Shown here piece by piece: positions 55,842 through 63,942 of a DNA stretch of 64,000 nt. A program made the position numbers and the translations under genes. Source of the DNA: GCA-020352575 sp964600365 (GTDB lineage Bacteria > Actinomycetota > Acidimicrobiia > Spongiisociales > JAENVV01). The notes beneath the pieces are model-generated. The model was not told the DNA's origin, did not search any database, and was given only the letters and a program-made list of their open reading frames with translations. Every line of letters begins with the position of its first letter. Position 1 is the first letter of the stretch. The DNA is taken from assembly GCA_964600365.1 (NCBI GenBank), contig CAZRJG010000003.1, positions 1 to 64,000 of the forward strand, in the 5' to 3' direction.

Positions 55842-56999
55842 ATGCGCAAGACGCTCGGCTGGATCGGAGGGGCGCTGGTCCTCGTGGTCGTCGTCGCCCT
55901 CGCGCACGCGTACCTGTTCTACCCGGCGGAGTACGTGACGAGGGTGCTCAGGCTCGGTGACGCAGACATCGGTGATGTCGAGGTGTTCCCCGCTCGCAGG
56001 GTCGCAGCGCCGTCGGAGGCGCGAGAGCTTCCGATGGGCTCTGCTCCCGTCGACGCTGCGTTCACCACCCTGGGCCGGGGAGACCTCGATGCCTTCTTGG
56101 AGGAAACCGACTCGAGGGCCTTCCTGGTGATCCGCGACGGCTCCCTGCTCGCCGAGCGATACGTGCTCGGTGCCGATGACTCCACTGTGCTCAGCTCCTT
56201 CTCGGTCGCCAAGTCATTCGGGTCGGTTGTCGTGGCCCACCTCGTCGGGAAGGGGTTGCTGGACTTCGATGACCCGATCACCACCCACCTCCCCGAACTG
56301 GCGGCGCGTCCGGGGTTCGAGGACATCACGATCGCGCACCTCCTCGACATGTCGTCGGGGATCGCGTACTCGGAGTTCCCGTGGGTGATCGGTGACGATG
56401 CAAAGACGTACTACTTCCCCGACCTCCGGGCGCTTGCGCTCGAGCAGACCGAGGTGGTCGGCACGCCGGGTTCGGTCATGCGCTACAACAACTACCACCC
56501 GCTCCTCCTCGGCGTGATCATCGAGCGGGTCGCGGGGACCTCGGTGAGCGAGGTGCTGGCAGAGGTGGTCTGGCAGCCGATGGGTGCCGAGGAGGACGGC
56601 TCCTGGAGCCTCGATGAGCGAGGATTCGAGAAGATGGAGTCGGGCATCAACGGGATCGCCCGGGACTTCGGCCGGTTCGGGCTCTTCATGCTCGACGCAC
56701 TCGAAGGGGAGGGTGCGCTTCCCGTCGAGTACGTGGACGCGATCACCGTGCCGTACCGGTCGGGGGACGCCGAGTACTACGAGCAGTGGATGGTCGACAC
56801 CGACGTGACCTACTCGCGGATGTGGTGGCAGGCGACCGGGGACGGGTTCACCGATCTCATCGCCTTCGGGAACCACGGCCAGTTGGTCTATGTCGCCCCG
56901 CGCTCGGATGCCGTAGTGGTGCGGTTGGGCGCGTCCTATGGCATCTCGTTCGACGAGTGGATCCCATTGCTGCGGGATCTCGTGTCCGCGTTGGACTGA
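55842..56999 (+). CDS. Beta-lactamase-family serine hydrolase
   Basis: 385 residues. An N-terminal membrane anchor (LGWIGGALVLVVVVALAHAY) precedes a class C-type penicillin-binding fold: SSFSVAKSFGSVVVAHLVG with the S-x-x-K nucleophile/base, YNNYHPLLLG as the Y-x-N triad, and FGNHGQLVYV near the third motif (H-x-G). It may act on D-amino acid peptides or small esters; clinical-type beta-lactam activity cannot be assumed. The start is the ATG at 55842. The stop is adjacent to the convergent corA stop. Confidence 0.85.
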   Translation: MRKTLGWIGGALVLVVVVALAHAYLFYPAEYVTRVLRLGDADIGDVEVFPARRVAAPSEARELPMGSAPVDAAFTTLGRGDLDAFLEETDSRAFLVIRDGSLLAERYVLGADDSTVLSSFSVAKSFGSVVVAHLVGKGLLDFDDPITTHLPELAARPGFEDITIAHLLDMSSGIAYSEFPWVIGDDAKTYYFPDLRALALEQTEVVGTPGSVMRYNNYHPLLLGVIIERVAGTSVSEVLAEVVWQPMGAEEDGSWSLDERGFEKMESGINGIARDFGRFGLFMLDALEGEGALPVEYVDAITVPYRSGDAEYYEQWMVDTDVTYSRMWWQATGDGFTDLIAFGNHGQLVYVAPRSDAVVVRLGASYGISFDEWIPLLRDLVSALD

Positions 57000-58016
57000 T
57001 CAGTCGATCTCGCGACGGCCCTTGGGGTCGGCGACCCGCATGACGGCCTGGGCGGGAAGGAAGGCGAGGTGGGCGAGCCCGCCGAGGCCTTTTCCGGCCA
57101 ACCGTCCGACCCTCCGCATCGAAAGGACCTTCGGCCCGCCCACGAACCCGCGCCGGGTGAAGTAGACCCACAGACCGAGGCCGATGGCTGCCATCGCCCC
57201 GAGTACGACGAAGTAGGCGTTGGGCTCGTCGAGTTCGGGCATCCGGGCGAAGTTCATCCCGTAGACGCCGGCAATGAGGGAGAGCGGCAGGATGATTGCC
57301 GAGAAGACCGCGAGGATCTTCATGATCTCGTTCGTACCCTCCGCGACCGTGCTCCGGTATGTCTCGAGCACCGATGCGAGCATCGACCTGCCGGACTCGA
57401 GCATCTCGATGATTCGGGCGTGGTCCCATTGGGCGCTCTCCGCCCGGCGACGGGCGTCGCCCGCGACCGACGGGTCCGCGGCATAGACCCGGATCGCATC
57501 GGCCTGGGGGACGAAGTAGCGCCGGAGCATCGCGAGGTCTCTTCGCAGGGGCTGCACGAGGGCAGGCACAGATGCGTCGCCTCCGATTGCGAGGTCTTCG
57601 ATGCGCTCGGCCTCCTCGTCGAATGCGAGGAGGAGCGAGAGAGTGCGGCGACCGAGGAGCTCGAGGATCCGACTCACGGCGTCGTGGGGCCCCGGCTCGG
57701 GCTGCTCGGAAATCGCTGCCCACACGAGGTCGAGCCCCGGGAGTTGGGCCTCATGGACAGTGAGGAGGAGTCCCGGTCGCATGACGATGTCCACCTCCCC
57801 GACGGTGAGGCGATCGCCCGTCGGAAGCGGAGTCATGGCCACGATGAATGACTCGGCTCCCCTGATCTCCGCCCTGGGCAGCTCGCCGCGCTGGAGGAGG
57901 TCGTCGACGAGGAACGCATCGAGGTCGAGTCGTTCGGCGAGGGCGAGGAGGTCGGTGTCGTCAGTGCTCCGCACATCGATCCACGTCCAGCCGTCGAACT
58001 GTTGCGTCCGCTCCAT
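57000..58016 (-). CDS. corA: CorA family magnesium transporter
   Basis: 338 residues. A soluble N-terminal domain (about 1-265) is followed by two membrane helices; the signature G-M-N is in VYGMNFARMPEL between them (about 278-289). The long helical stalk includes DEIAEL-type segments such as RDLAMLRRYFVP and TNEIMKILAVFSAIILPLSL. It transports Mg2+ or related divalent cations as a pentamer. No riboswitch was recognised upstream. ATG 58016 is used; the anti-sigma-like gene ends about 43 nt upstream. Confidence 0.92.
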   Translation of the reverse strand: MERTQQFDGWTWIDVRSTDDTDLLALAERLDLDAFLVDDLLQRGELPRAEIRGAESFIVAMTPLPTGDRLTVGEVDIVMRPGLLLTVHEAQLPGLDLVWAAISEQPEPGPHDAVSRILELLGRRTLSLLLAFDEEAERIEDLAIGGDASVPALVQPLRRDLAMLRRYFVPQADAIRVYAADPSVAGDARRRAESAQWDHARIIEMLESGRSMLASVLETYRSTVAEGTNEIMKILAVFSAIILPLSLIAGVYGMNFARMPELDEPNAYFVVLGAMAAIGLGLWVYFTRRGFVGGPKVLSMRRVGRLAGKGLGGLAHLAFLPAQAVMRVADPKGRREID

Positions 58017-58058
58017 GGGTCGCAGGATGCCCGATCCGATCGGCGCTTCCGCGGACCG

Positions 58059-58484
58059 CTACTGCGGGATCGTGTCCGGCGGTGCGGGCTCGCCGGGCTC
58101 GACGGGGCGCAGTTCCTCCACCGCGAAGGAGCCATCGATGAGGTGCTCTTCCCCGACAGGGGTAGGCGCCGGTCGCTCGTTCCGCGGGACGGACCAGGGC
58201 TGCGGTCCGAAGAAGGGCCGATCGACGATGTGGCGGTACTCGGTCGTCTGGGACCAGCTGGGGAGTGTTGACCCAGTGAGTTCTCCTCCCGGTGAGGCAG
58301 TGAACATCGCGAGGGCGACCATCCCGGCAACGACAGCTCCCAGGGGTGCCGTGGTCGAGGCGAAGGAGAATGCCGGGAGGCGGGGGATCCGAGCCCGACG
58401 CTGGACGGCACGTCGGAGGACGCGCTCCTGCTCCTCCCAGAACCGGGGGGTGTCGGGGATGTGGGGAGGGCGCAACCTACGCAT
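58059..58484 (-). CDS. Single-pass membrane protein beside the ECF sigma gene
   Basis: 141 residues. An N-terminal cytoplasmic arginine-rich segment (residues 1-37, RFWEEQERVLRRAVQRRARI), one membrane helix (about 44-66, APLGAVVAGMVALAMFTA), then a Pro-rich extracytoplasmic tail. The usual H-x3-C-x2-C zinc anti-sigma motif is not seen, but gene order and topology fit an anti-sigma or regulatory partner of the ECF factor. ATG 58484 overlaps the sigma gene stop by 8 nt, so translation is coupled. A longer start at 58520 is less likely. Confidence 0.6.
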   Translation of the reverse strand: MRRLRPPHIPDTPRFWEEQERVLRRAVQRRARIPRLPAFSFASTTAPLGAVVAGMVALAMFTASPGGELTGSTLPSWSQTTEYRHIVDRPFFGPQPWSVPRNERPAPTPVGEEHLIDGSFAVEELRPVEPGEPAPPDTIPQ

Positions 58485-59067
58485 GGTCGATCCCCGGCAC
58501 GAGACCTGGCAGTGACTCACCGAGGAGTTCCTTCATGTGTGCCCGTGCCCGGCTCAGTCGGAGGCGGGCGGCGTTGGGGGAGATGTTGAGCGCGACCGCT
58601 GCCTCCGACGGTGAGAGGCCGTGGATCGCCACGAGTTCGAGTACATCGCGTTCGGCGGCAGAGAGGCGACCGAGGGCTTCCTCGAGGTGGGGGCGTTGAC
58701 GTGACGCGTCGATCGCGGACTCGACTGCGTCGGTCTCGGATTCGTCGAATCGCGTCACGTGTCCGGCGGCCTTCTCGATGAGGCGGGTGATGCGCTGGCG
58801 CGAACGGTGCTGTCCGATCCACACCCTCCGGGCGATGCCGAACAGCCAAGGGAGGGCGGTCGGGGTCTCGGGTCGGTACCGGTGGGCCTGCCGCAGGGCG
58901 ATGAGGAACGTCTCGGACACGATGTCGGCGACCGCGTCGGCGTCACGGGCGCGACGGACGGCGAACCCCGTCACCGGGCGGACATGCCGACGGAAGAGCA
59001 CGGCAAAACTGTCCTCGTCGCCGTCGGCTGCCGCGGCGATGAGTTCTGCGTCGGTGCGCTCGGTCAT
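58477..59067 (-). CDS. ECF RNA polymerase sigma factor
   Basis: 196 residues. Region 2 is ELIAAAADGDEDSFAVLFRR, then ADAVADIVSETFLIALRQAH (the -10 binding helix) and LPWLFGIARRVWIGQHR; region 4 has EALGRLSAAERDVLELVAIH and GLSPSEAAVALNISPNAARL for -35 recognition. No anti-sigma zinc partner is seen, but a coupled membrane protein follows. ATG 59067 is used; the longer open frame from 59403 reads through non-coding sequence. A GGAACC-N17-CGTC promoter (59115-59141) upstream suggests autoregulation. Confidence 0.9.
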   Translation of the reverse strand: MTERTDAELIAAAADGDEDSFAVLFRRHVRPVTGFAVRRARDADAVADIVSETFLIALRQAHRYRPETPTALPWLFGIARRVWIGQHRSRQRITRLIEKAAGHVTRFDESETDAVESAIDASRQRPHLEEALGRLSAAERDVLELVAIHGLSPSEAAVALNISPNAARLRLSRARAHMKELLGESLPGLVPGIDHA

Positions 59068-59114
59068 GTCTCCCCAGTGGGATGCGCGGTGTCGGCCCAT
59101 CATGTCAGCGTTTC

Positions 59115-59141
59115 GACGTCGCTGCGGCCCGGATCGGTTCC
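59115..59141 (-). promoter_or_regulatory. Candidate ECF-type autoregulatory promoter
   Basis: On the minus strand GGAACC (59136-59141), 17 nt, then CGTC (59115-59118), the classic GGAAC...CGTC pattern of ECF sigma promoters, about 48 nt before the sigma ATG at 59067. Confidence 0.4.
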
Positions 59142-59157
59142 CTCCCATGACGCGCAC

Positions 59158-59182
59158 GAGCCCCGGCTCAAGACCGGGGCTC
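59158..59182. terminator. 9-bp hairpin between ECF and DtxR-type genes
   Basis: GAGCCCCGG (59158-59166), loop CTCAAGA, CCGGGGCTC (59174-59182). It could end the minus-strand metalloregulator transcript before the sigma promoter. Confidence 0.5.
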
Positions 59183-59243
59183 CATGCGCTGCCTGCGAGA
59201 GGGCACCTTGTGAGTCGGGGGCCTACGCCGCACCGAGAAGTCA

Positions 59244-59298
59244 ACGGGCTCGCGTTTTCGGACTGATTGCCGAACCGTTGCGGTTCGCGCAAGCCCGT
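59244..59298. terminator. Nested hairpins after the metalloregulator gene
   Basis: Outer arms ACGGGCT (59244-59250) and AGCCCGT (59292-59298) enclose the inner stem CGAACCG-TTG-CGGTTCG (59271-59287), 20 nt beyond the stop of the DtxR/MntR gene at 59318. Confidence 0.45.
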
Positions 59299-59317
59299 GT
59301 TTCGTCGAGGTTTCGGC

Positions 59318-59992
59318 TCAGGCAGCTGCCACGCGGACCGCCGCCGCTGCCGCTGGGGAGAGCCGCACGACGGCCGCGGGCGACTCGACGAGGCACCCGC
59401 CATCGTTCGCGAGTGCGGTGACGGTCACGACGGCGCCCTCGACGATGCCCTCATCGGCCAGGAATGCACGCAACGACGGGGCGCCTTCGATCGACCTGAC
59501 GAGGACCGGTTGTCCGACGGGTGACTCGGCGAGGGTGCGGCCTGCGGGGGCGGAGGGCCCGTTGGCTGCGGGGATCGGCTTCCCGCCGGGGCCCACGGTC
59601 GGATCGCCGAGGAAGTGGGAGAGTCGCTGAGCAACCTCAGAGGGCGTTATGTGCTCGAACTCGCAGGCCACGGTGTCGGCGGCGCCCGCAGTGAGGCCGA
59701 GGTGCTCGCTGAGGAACACGGCCCAGAGGCGTCGGCGGCGCAACACGTCGTTGGCGATCCGCATCCCGACGTCGGTGAGCGCTACTCCCTTGTAGGGGGT
59801 GTACGTGACGAAGCCCTTCTCCACGAGCTTCTTCACCATCTCGTTCGCCGAGACCCGCGAGACGTCCATCTCCTTGCCGAGATACGGAAGGGGGACCGGA
59901 CCCTCGTGGCCATCCTCGACCGCCATCGCAATGGTGATGAGGTACATCTCCTCCGTCTCGGAGGTCGCTTGGGGATGGCTCGTCGTTGCCAT
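59318..59992 (-). CDS. DtxR/MntR-type metal-dependent regulator
   Basis: 224 residues. N-terminal winged helix-turn-helix (PLPYLGKEMDVSRVSANEMV, then KKLVEKGFVTYTPYKGVALT), a metal-binding/dimerisation domain (RRLWAVFLSEHLGLTAG, then ACEFEHITPSEVAQRLSHFL), and a C-terminal FeoA/SH3-like domain (about 158-222). The E-x-x-H pattern gives metal ligands typical of IdeR/MntR. It likely represses iron or manganese genes when metal is bound. TACCCT (minus strand, 60000-60005) is 7 nt from ATG 59992. The promoter is interleaved with that of the divergent endonuclease-polymerase gene. Confidence 0.9.
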   Translation of the reverse strand: MATTSHPQATSETEEMYLITIAMAVEDGHEGPVPLPYLGKEMDVSRVSANEMVKKLVEKGFVTYTPYKGVALTDVGMRIANDVLRRRRLWAVFLSEHLGLTAGAADTVACEFEHITPSEVAQRLSHFLGDPTVGPGGKPIPAANGPSAPAGRTLAESPVGQPVLVRSIEGAPSLRAFLADEGIVEGAVVTVTALANDGGCLVESPAAVVRLSPAAAAAVRVAAA

Positions 59993-59999
59993 GCGTGAG

Positions 60000-60016
60000 A
60001 GGGTACGCCGTACGCT
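60000..60016. promoter_or_regulatory. Interleaved divergent -10 elements
   Basis: Minus-strand TACCCT (60000-60005) serves the metalloregulator; plus-strand TACGCT (60011-60016) lies 7 nt before the endonuclease-polymerase ATG at 60024. The two start codons are only 31 nt apart, so bound regulator would affect both. Confidence 0.5.
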
Positions 60017-60023
60017 GCCGTTC

Positions 60024-61835
60024 ATGCACCGCTTCGGGGTCTCGATGATGCCTCCCGAGGGGATCGCTGACGAGGCGTTCCTCGACGGGTTGGTGGCGGC
60101 AGGGCGGTCGGCGCTCGAACTCCCCTTCGTGAAGGACTTCCCCTGGGACGAGTCGAAATGCGCAACGTTCGGCGCCCTCGCCGCGGAGCGGGACGTCTCC
60201 CTGAGCATCCACGCGCCGTACTTCGCCGTCCTCACCGTCGAGGACCCCGACCGGGCGAAGCAGTGCCGCTCTGCGCTCGAGCACACCATGAAGCTCGGGG
60301 CCGCGATGGGGGCGACGACGGTGGTGGCCCACCTCGGAAGCCACCATGATCGCGACCCGGCCGAGGTGGTCGACCTCGTTCGGGCGGGACTCGACGCGAT
60401 CGACCCGAAGGTGCGCCACCTCGGTGTCGCACTCGGACTCGAGACGGCAGGCAAGTCGAGCCAGTTCGGAAGCCTCGGCGACATCGCCCTCGTGGGGGAG
60501 GGCATCACGTGGGTCCGTCCGGTGATCGACTGGGCGCACGTCCATGCCATGTCGGGTGGTGCGCTCACGTCGCCGGAGGCGTTCGCAGCGGTGCTCGCCT
60601 TCCTCACCGACCAGTTCCCGGGATGGATGCTCGACCCGCTCCACAACCACTTCACGGCCAACCAGTTCGGGGACAAGGGCGAGATCCGCCATGTCCCGTA
60701 CTCCCAGGGCACCAACAAGGTCGAGCACCTCGTTCGGGCCGCCGTGGACATCGGACTCACCCTCACGGTCATCTCGGAGTCCCGCGAGGAGTCCTCCCAC
60801 GCGGCCATGCAGGAGGAGTTCGTCGCCGCGCTCGGATCCGTCCACTCCGATGGGGCAGTCCGCGGCGTGGGTTCTGGCCTGGTGCGATTCCCCGGCCACG
60901 TGGTCACCCGAGGACCGAAGAGCCATCCGGTGGCCGGCCCGCCCGATCGCGAGGTCGCGCTGGGGAACCTCGACAAGCAGTTCTTCCCGGACGGCTACAC
61001 GAAGGGCGACCTCGTCGAGTACTACGGCTCGATCTCCTCGCTCCTCGTCCCCCATCTAAGGGGAAGGGCGATCGTGATGGCCCGGTACCCGGACGGGTGG
61101 GATGGCGATTGGTTCTACGAGAAGCAGGCCCCGGGCCACCAGCCCGACTGGCTTGGGCTCCAGTCGATCCACAGTGACCACCGCGGCTCGCCGATCGACT
61201 TCGTCACGGCGGGAGACAGGGAGTCGCTCCTCTGGCTGGCGAACATGGGGTGCATCGAGATCCACCCATGGCTCTCCCGGAGGGACACGCTCGACACCCC
61301 CGACTTCGCCATCTTCGACCTCGACCCCGCCGAGGGAGCGACGTGGCGGCAGGTGCGCGACGTCGCTGGGATTCTCCGCCAGGCGATCGGGGCCCTCGGG
61401 CTGGTCGGGTACCCGAAGCTCTCGGGTGCCACCGGCCTCCACATCTACGTGCCGCTCGATCCGGTCCACACCTACCGACGAGTGCGGAGGTTCGTTGAGG
61501 CGGTCGGGAGACTCGCCCTCGCGGCAGACCCCGCCGACGTGACCATGGAATGGGACATCCCACGGCGAACGGGGAAGGTGTTCATAGACCACAACCAGAA
61601 CGTCGGCGGCAAGACGATCGCCTCGGTGTACTCGGTGCGCCCGCTCCCCGGGGCGCCGGTGAGCACCCCGGTGCTCTGGGAGGAACTCGAGGACCTCCCG
61701 GGTCCGGGGGCGTTCACGATCGCGACCATCTGGGAGCGACTCCGTTCGCACGGCGACCTCTTCGCACCCGTGCTCCGAGGTGGGCAGCGCCTCGACGCCG
61801 CGGAGGAGGCGCTCGGTCTCGACCCCATGCCGTAG
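60024..61835 (+). CDS. Endonuclease IV-like / LigD-type primase-polymerase fusion
   Basis: 603 residues in one open frame. Residues 1-265 are a TIM-barrel AP endonuclease (Nfo-like): SIHAPY (His63), VAHLGSHH (His103), LETAGKSSQFGS (Glu140), VIDWAHVHA (Asp169, His172), LHNHF (His207) and ISESRE (Glu252) match metal ligands of endonuclease IV, except that the usual D-R-H is IRH at 221-223. A ~45-residue linker leads to a LigD polymerase domain (about 311-603): DKQFFPDGYTKGDLVEYY, FDLDP (Asp432, Asp434), LSGATGLHIYVPL and VFIDHNQNVGGKT with STPVLWEEL. It could nick abasic or damaged DNA and fill the gap in repair or end joining. No Ku or ligase gene is in the window. TACGCT is 7 nt upstream. Confidence 0.85.
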   Translation: MHRFGVSMMPPEGIADEAFLDGLVAAGRSALELPFVKDFPWDESKCATFGALAAERDVSLSIHAPYFAVLTVEDPDRAKQCRSALEHTMKLGAAMGATTVVAHLGSHHDRDPAEVVDLVRAGLDAIDPKVRHLGVALGLETAGKSSQFGSLGDIALVGEGITWVRPVIDWAHVHAMSGGALTSPEAFAAVLAFLTDQFPGWMLDPLHNHFTANQFGDKGEIRHVPYSQGTNKVEHLVRAAVDIGLTLTVISESREESSHAAMQEEFVAALGSVHSDGAVRGVGSGLVRFPGHVVTRGPKSHPVAGPPDREVALGNLDKQFFPDGYTKGDLVEYYGSISSLLVPHLRGRAIVMARYPDGWDGDWFYEKQAPGHQPDWLGLQSIHSDHRGSPIDFVTAGDRESLLWLANMGCIEIHPWLSRRDTLDTPDFAIFDLDPAEGATWRQVRDVAGILRQAIGALGLVGYPKLSGATGLHIYVPLDPVHTYRRVRRFVEAVGRLALAADPADVTMEWDIPRRTGKVFIDHNQNVGGKTIASVYSVRPLPGAPVSTPVLWEELEDLPGPGAFTIATIWERLRSHGDLFAPVLRGGQRLDAAEEALGLDPMP

Positions 61836-61844
61836 GGTGCCGCC

Positions 61845-62960
61845 ATGGCGGAACGGCTTGCCTTCGGGATCGGTGTCGGGAGCCAGCCGCCCGCGTCCGC
61901 TTCGAGGTGGATGCTGCGACTCGCCAAGCAGTTGCGCATGGAGAGCGCATGGGCAGTGGACCACTTCATGGGCTGGTTCCCCTCGAGCCTGTGGGACCGA
62001 CGGTTCACCTGGCTGGCGCGGGGTCGGTCGCCGCACGCGTTCTTCGACCATCGGGTCCTCCTCGGCAGCCTCGCGTCCCACGCGGGTCGTGTCCGGCTCG
62101 GGGTGGGAGTGACCGAGGCGATCCGCCAGCACCCGGTGGGCATCGCCCAGTTCGCGATGACGCTCTCCCATCTCACCGACCGCCCCCCGATCCTTGGCAT
62201 CGGCGCCGGCGAGCGCGAGAACGTTGAGCCCTACGGGCTGTCGTTCGACCGGCCGGTTGGCCGGCTCGAGGAAGCGGTCCGCATCATCCGCACCTGCTTC
62301 ACGTCGGAGGGTCCGTTCGAGTTCCGTGGGGAGCACTTCTCCCTCCCCGACGCGATCATGGACCTCGCCCCCCGGGAGGGGAACGCCCCGGAGTTGTGGA
62401 TCGCTGCCCACGGGCACCGCATGCTCGAGTTGACCGGCCGGTACGGCGACGGGTGGTATCCGGTCTACGTCGCGACCCCCGACGAGTACGCGGGCAGCCT
62501 TCGCACGATCCATGCGGCCGCGGCGCAGGCCGGTCGGGCGCCGACCGACATCACTCCGGCGCTCCAGATGCCCTTCGTGGTGGGCAAGAACCGCGATGCA
62601 GCCCGACGGATGCTCGACCACCCCGCCATCCGGTACCTCGGCCTCATCACCCCCGCGGCCGCATGGAACGCCGTGGGTGAGGAGCATCCCTTCGGTCCTG
62701 CGTTCCGTGGAGTCGTGGACTTCGTGCCCCATCGCCATGCCCCCGGCGACCTCCGACGCCTCCTCGAGGAGGTGCCCGACGCGGTGATGGAGCGCTCCAC
62801 CGCGTGGGGGACCGTCGACGACCTCATCGATGTCCTCGGTGACTTCATGGCGGCGGGACTCCGTCACGTCGTGCTCACGCCGGTGAGTGGCCTCGTCTCC
62901 CGCCGGGAAGCGGTACGGGCGGTTGGAGCGATCCGAGCGGCGCGACGGCGCTTGGGGTAG
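61845..62960 (+). CDS. LLM class oxidoreductase, F420-dependent type
   Basis: 371 residues. TIM barrel of the luciferase-like group: FGIGVGSQPPASASRWM, WAVDHFMGWFPSSLWD, RVRLGVGVTEAIRQHPVGIA, then PPILGIGAGERENVEPYGL and PELWIAAHGHRMLELTGRYG, closest in pattern to F420-dependent 5,10-methylenetetrahydromethanopterin reductase/glucose-6-phosphate dehydrogenase-like enzymes of actinobacteria. Substrate unknown. TAGGGT (61833-61838) overlaps the stop codon of the upstream gene and is 6 nt from ATG 61845, so it has its own promoter as well as possible read-through. Confidence 0.87.
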   Translation: MAERLAFGIGVGSQPPASASRWMLRLAKQLRMESAWAVDHFMGWFPSSLWDRRFTWLARGRSPHAFFDHRVLLGSLASHAGRVRLGVGVTEAIRQHPVGIAQFAMTLSHLTDRPPILGIGAGERENVEPYGLSFDRPVGRLEEAVRIIRTCFTSEGPFEFRGEHFSLPDAIMDLAPREGNAPELWIAAHGHRMLELTGRYGDGWYPVYVATPDEYAGSLRTIHAAAAQAGRAPTDITPALQMPFVVGKNRDAARRMLDHPAIRYLGLITPAAAWNAVGEEHPFGPAFRGVVDFVPHRHAPGDLRRLLEEVPDAVMERSTAWGTVDDLIDVLGDFMAAGLRHVVLTPVSGLVSRREAVRAVGAIRAARRRLG

Positions 62961-62964
62961 GTCC

Positions 62965-63942
62965 CTAGGCGCCGTCGACGGCTGCCAATGCCCAGGCGAG
63001 CCCGTCGAGGGGGTCCTCCACGGCGAGGTGGCAGGTCCACCCGGTGCTCGGGGCGAGGTCGGCCCACAGGACCCACCGGAGCTCCGCGGCCGCCCCACCT
63101 AGGTCGTCGGGAGGCACCGGCCAATCCTCGTCGAGTCCGGTGAGGGCGGCGAGTGCCCACCAGGTGAGCGATCGACCGGCTGCGCTCCCTTTGCGCGATC
63201 CGTAGGCACCCCCGGAGGCACCGAGCCATGCCATCCATTCGATTGCGAGAGGAAGCGTGAGTTCGGCCGCCAGCACCCGGTGGGGTCCCATGGCAGCGAT
63301 GGCCTCCTCGGCGGTCCCGCCGACGCACGACACCTCGACGCGCCCATTCGACCTCGTGAGCCACTCCCGTCCGAGCTCGAGGAGCGCATCGGCACCGTCG
63401 TCCCCGGGGATGGGCGTCCCTTCGAATCGGATCGCGCGCTCCTCCATGGTCGGCTCATCCGGGGGATCGAAGGTCCCGCCGCTCGGCCGGTACTCGACGG
63501 GGGCGAAGCGCTCCCATCCGAAGCACCGGAGCGGGAGGTCGAGCACGGAGGCGTCGACGTCGGCCGTGGTGAGGTCCTCGCCGCGGATGACCCGCTCCTG
63601 GGCGACGACGGCTCGCTCGGGGCCGGGTGGCAGGTGGGGCGCGATCTCCTCCCACCCGAACCGTCCCGCCACCACCTCGGTGAGCGGGCCTGGCAGCAGC
63701 ATGCCACGCGGTTCCCCGACGACCGGGCAGGCGATCTCGGGCGGCCCGTCGAGTGCGAGTCGGTAGTTGGCGTAGTGGGCGACGCCCCAAAGCTGCTTCC
63801 CGCGTTCGACGGCCTCCCGGCATCGGTACCGGAGGTCGAGGATCCCGTCCCACTCCCGGGCGGATGCGAGTCCGTCCACGAGGCGGATGAGGGAGTCGAT
63901 GTCATTCGCCTCGACGGCTTCGCGGACGTCGCCGCGGCTCAT
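62965..63942 (-). CDS. Hypothetical protein, conserved actinobacterial-type
   Basis: 325 residues, not recognised. Alpha-rich N-terminus (REAVEANDIDSLIRLVDGLA, then AREWDGILDLRYRCREA and QLWGVAHYANYRLAL), a middle segment mentioning no known motif, and a Trp-rich C-terminus (SLTWWALAALTG, LRWVLWADLAP). No signal peptide or membrane span. The N-terminal W-x-x-A-x-x-A/Y helices recall TPR- or HEAT-like repeats. ATG 63942 overlaps the stop of the upstream oxidoreductase fragment (ATGA), so they are coupled. It converges with the LLM gene. Confidence 0.65.
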   Translation of the reverse strand: MSRGDVREAVEANDIDSLIRLVDGLASAREWDGILDLRYRCREAVERGKQLWGVAHYANYRLALDGPPEIACPVVGEPRGMLLPGPLTEVVAGRFGWEEIAPHLPPGPERAVVAQERVIRGEDLTTADVDASVLDLPLRCFGWERFAPVEYRPSGGTFDPPDEPTMEERAIRFEGTPIPGDDGADALLELGREWLTRSNGRVEVSCVGGTAEEAIAAMGPHRVLAAELTLPLAIEWMAWLGASGGAYGSRKGSAAGRSLTWWALAALTGLDEDWPVPPDDLGGAAAELRWVLWADLAPSTGWTCHLAVEDPLDGLAWALAAVDGA

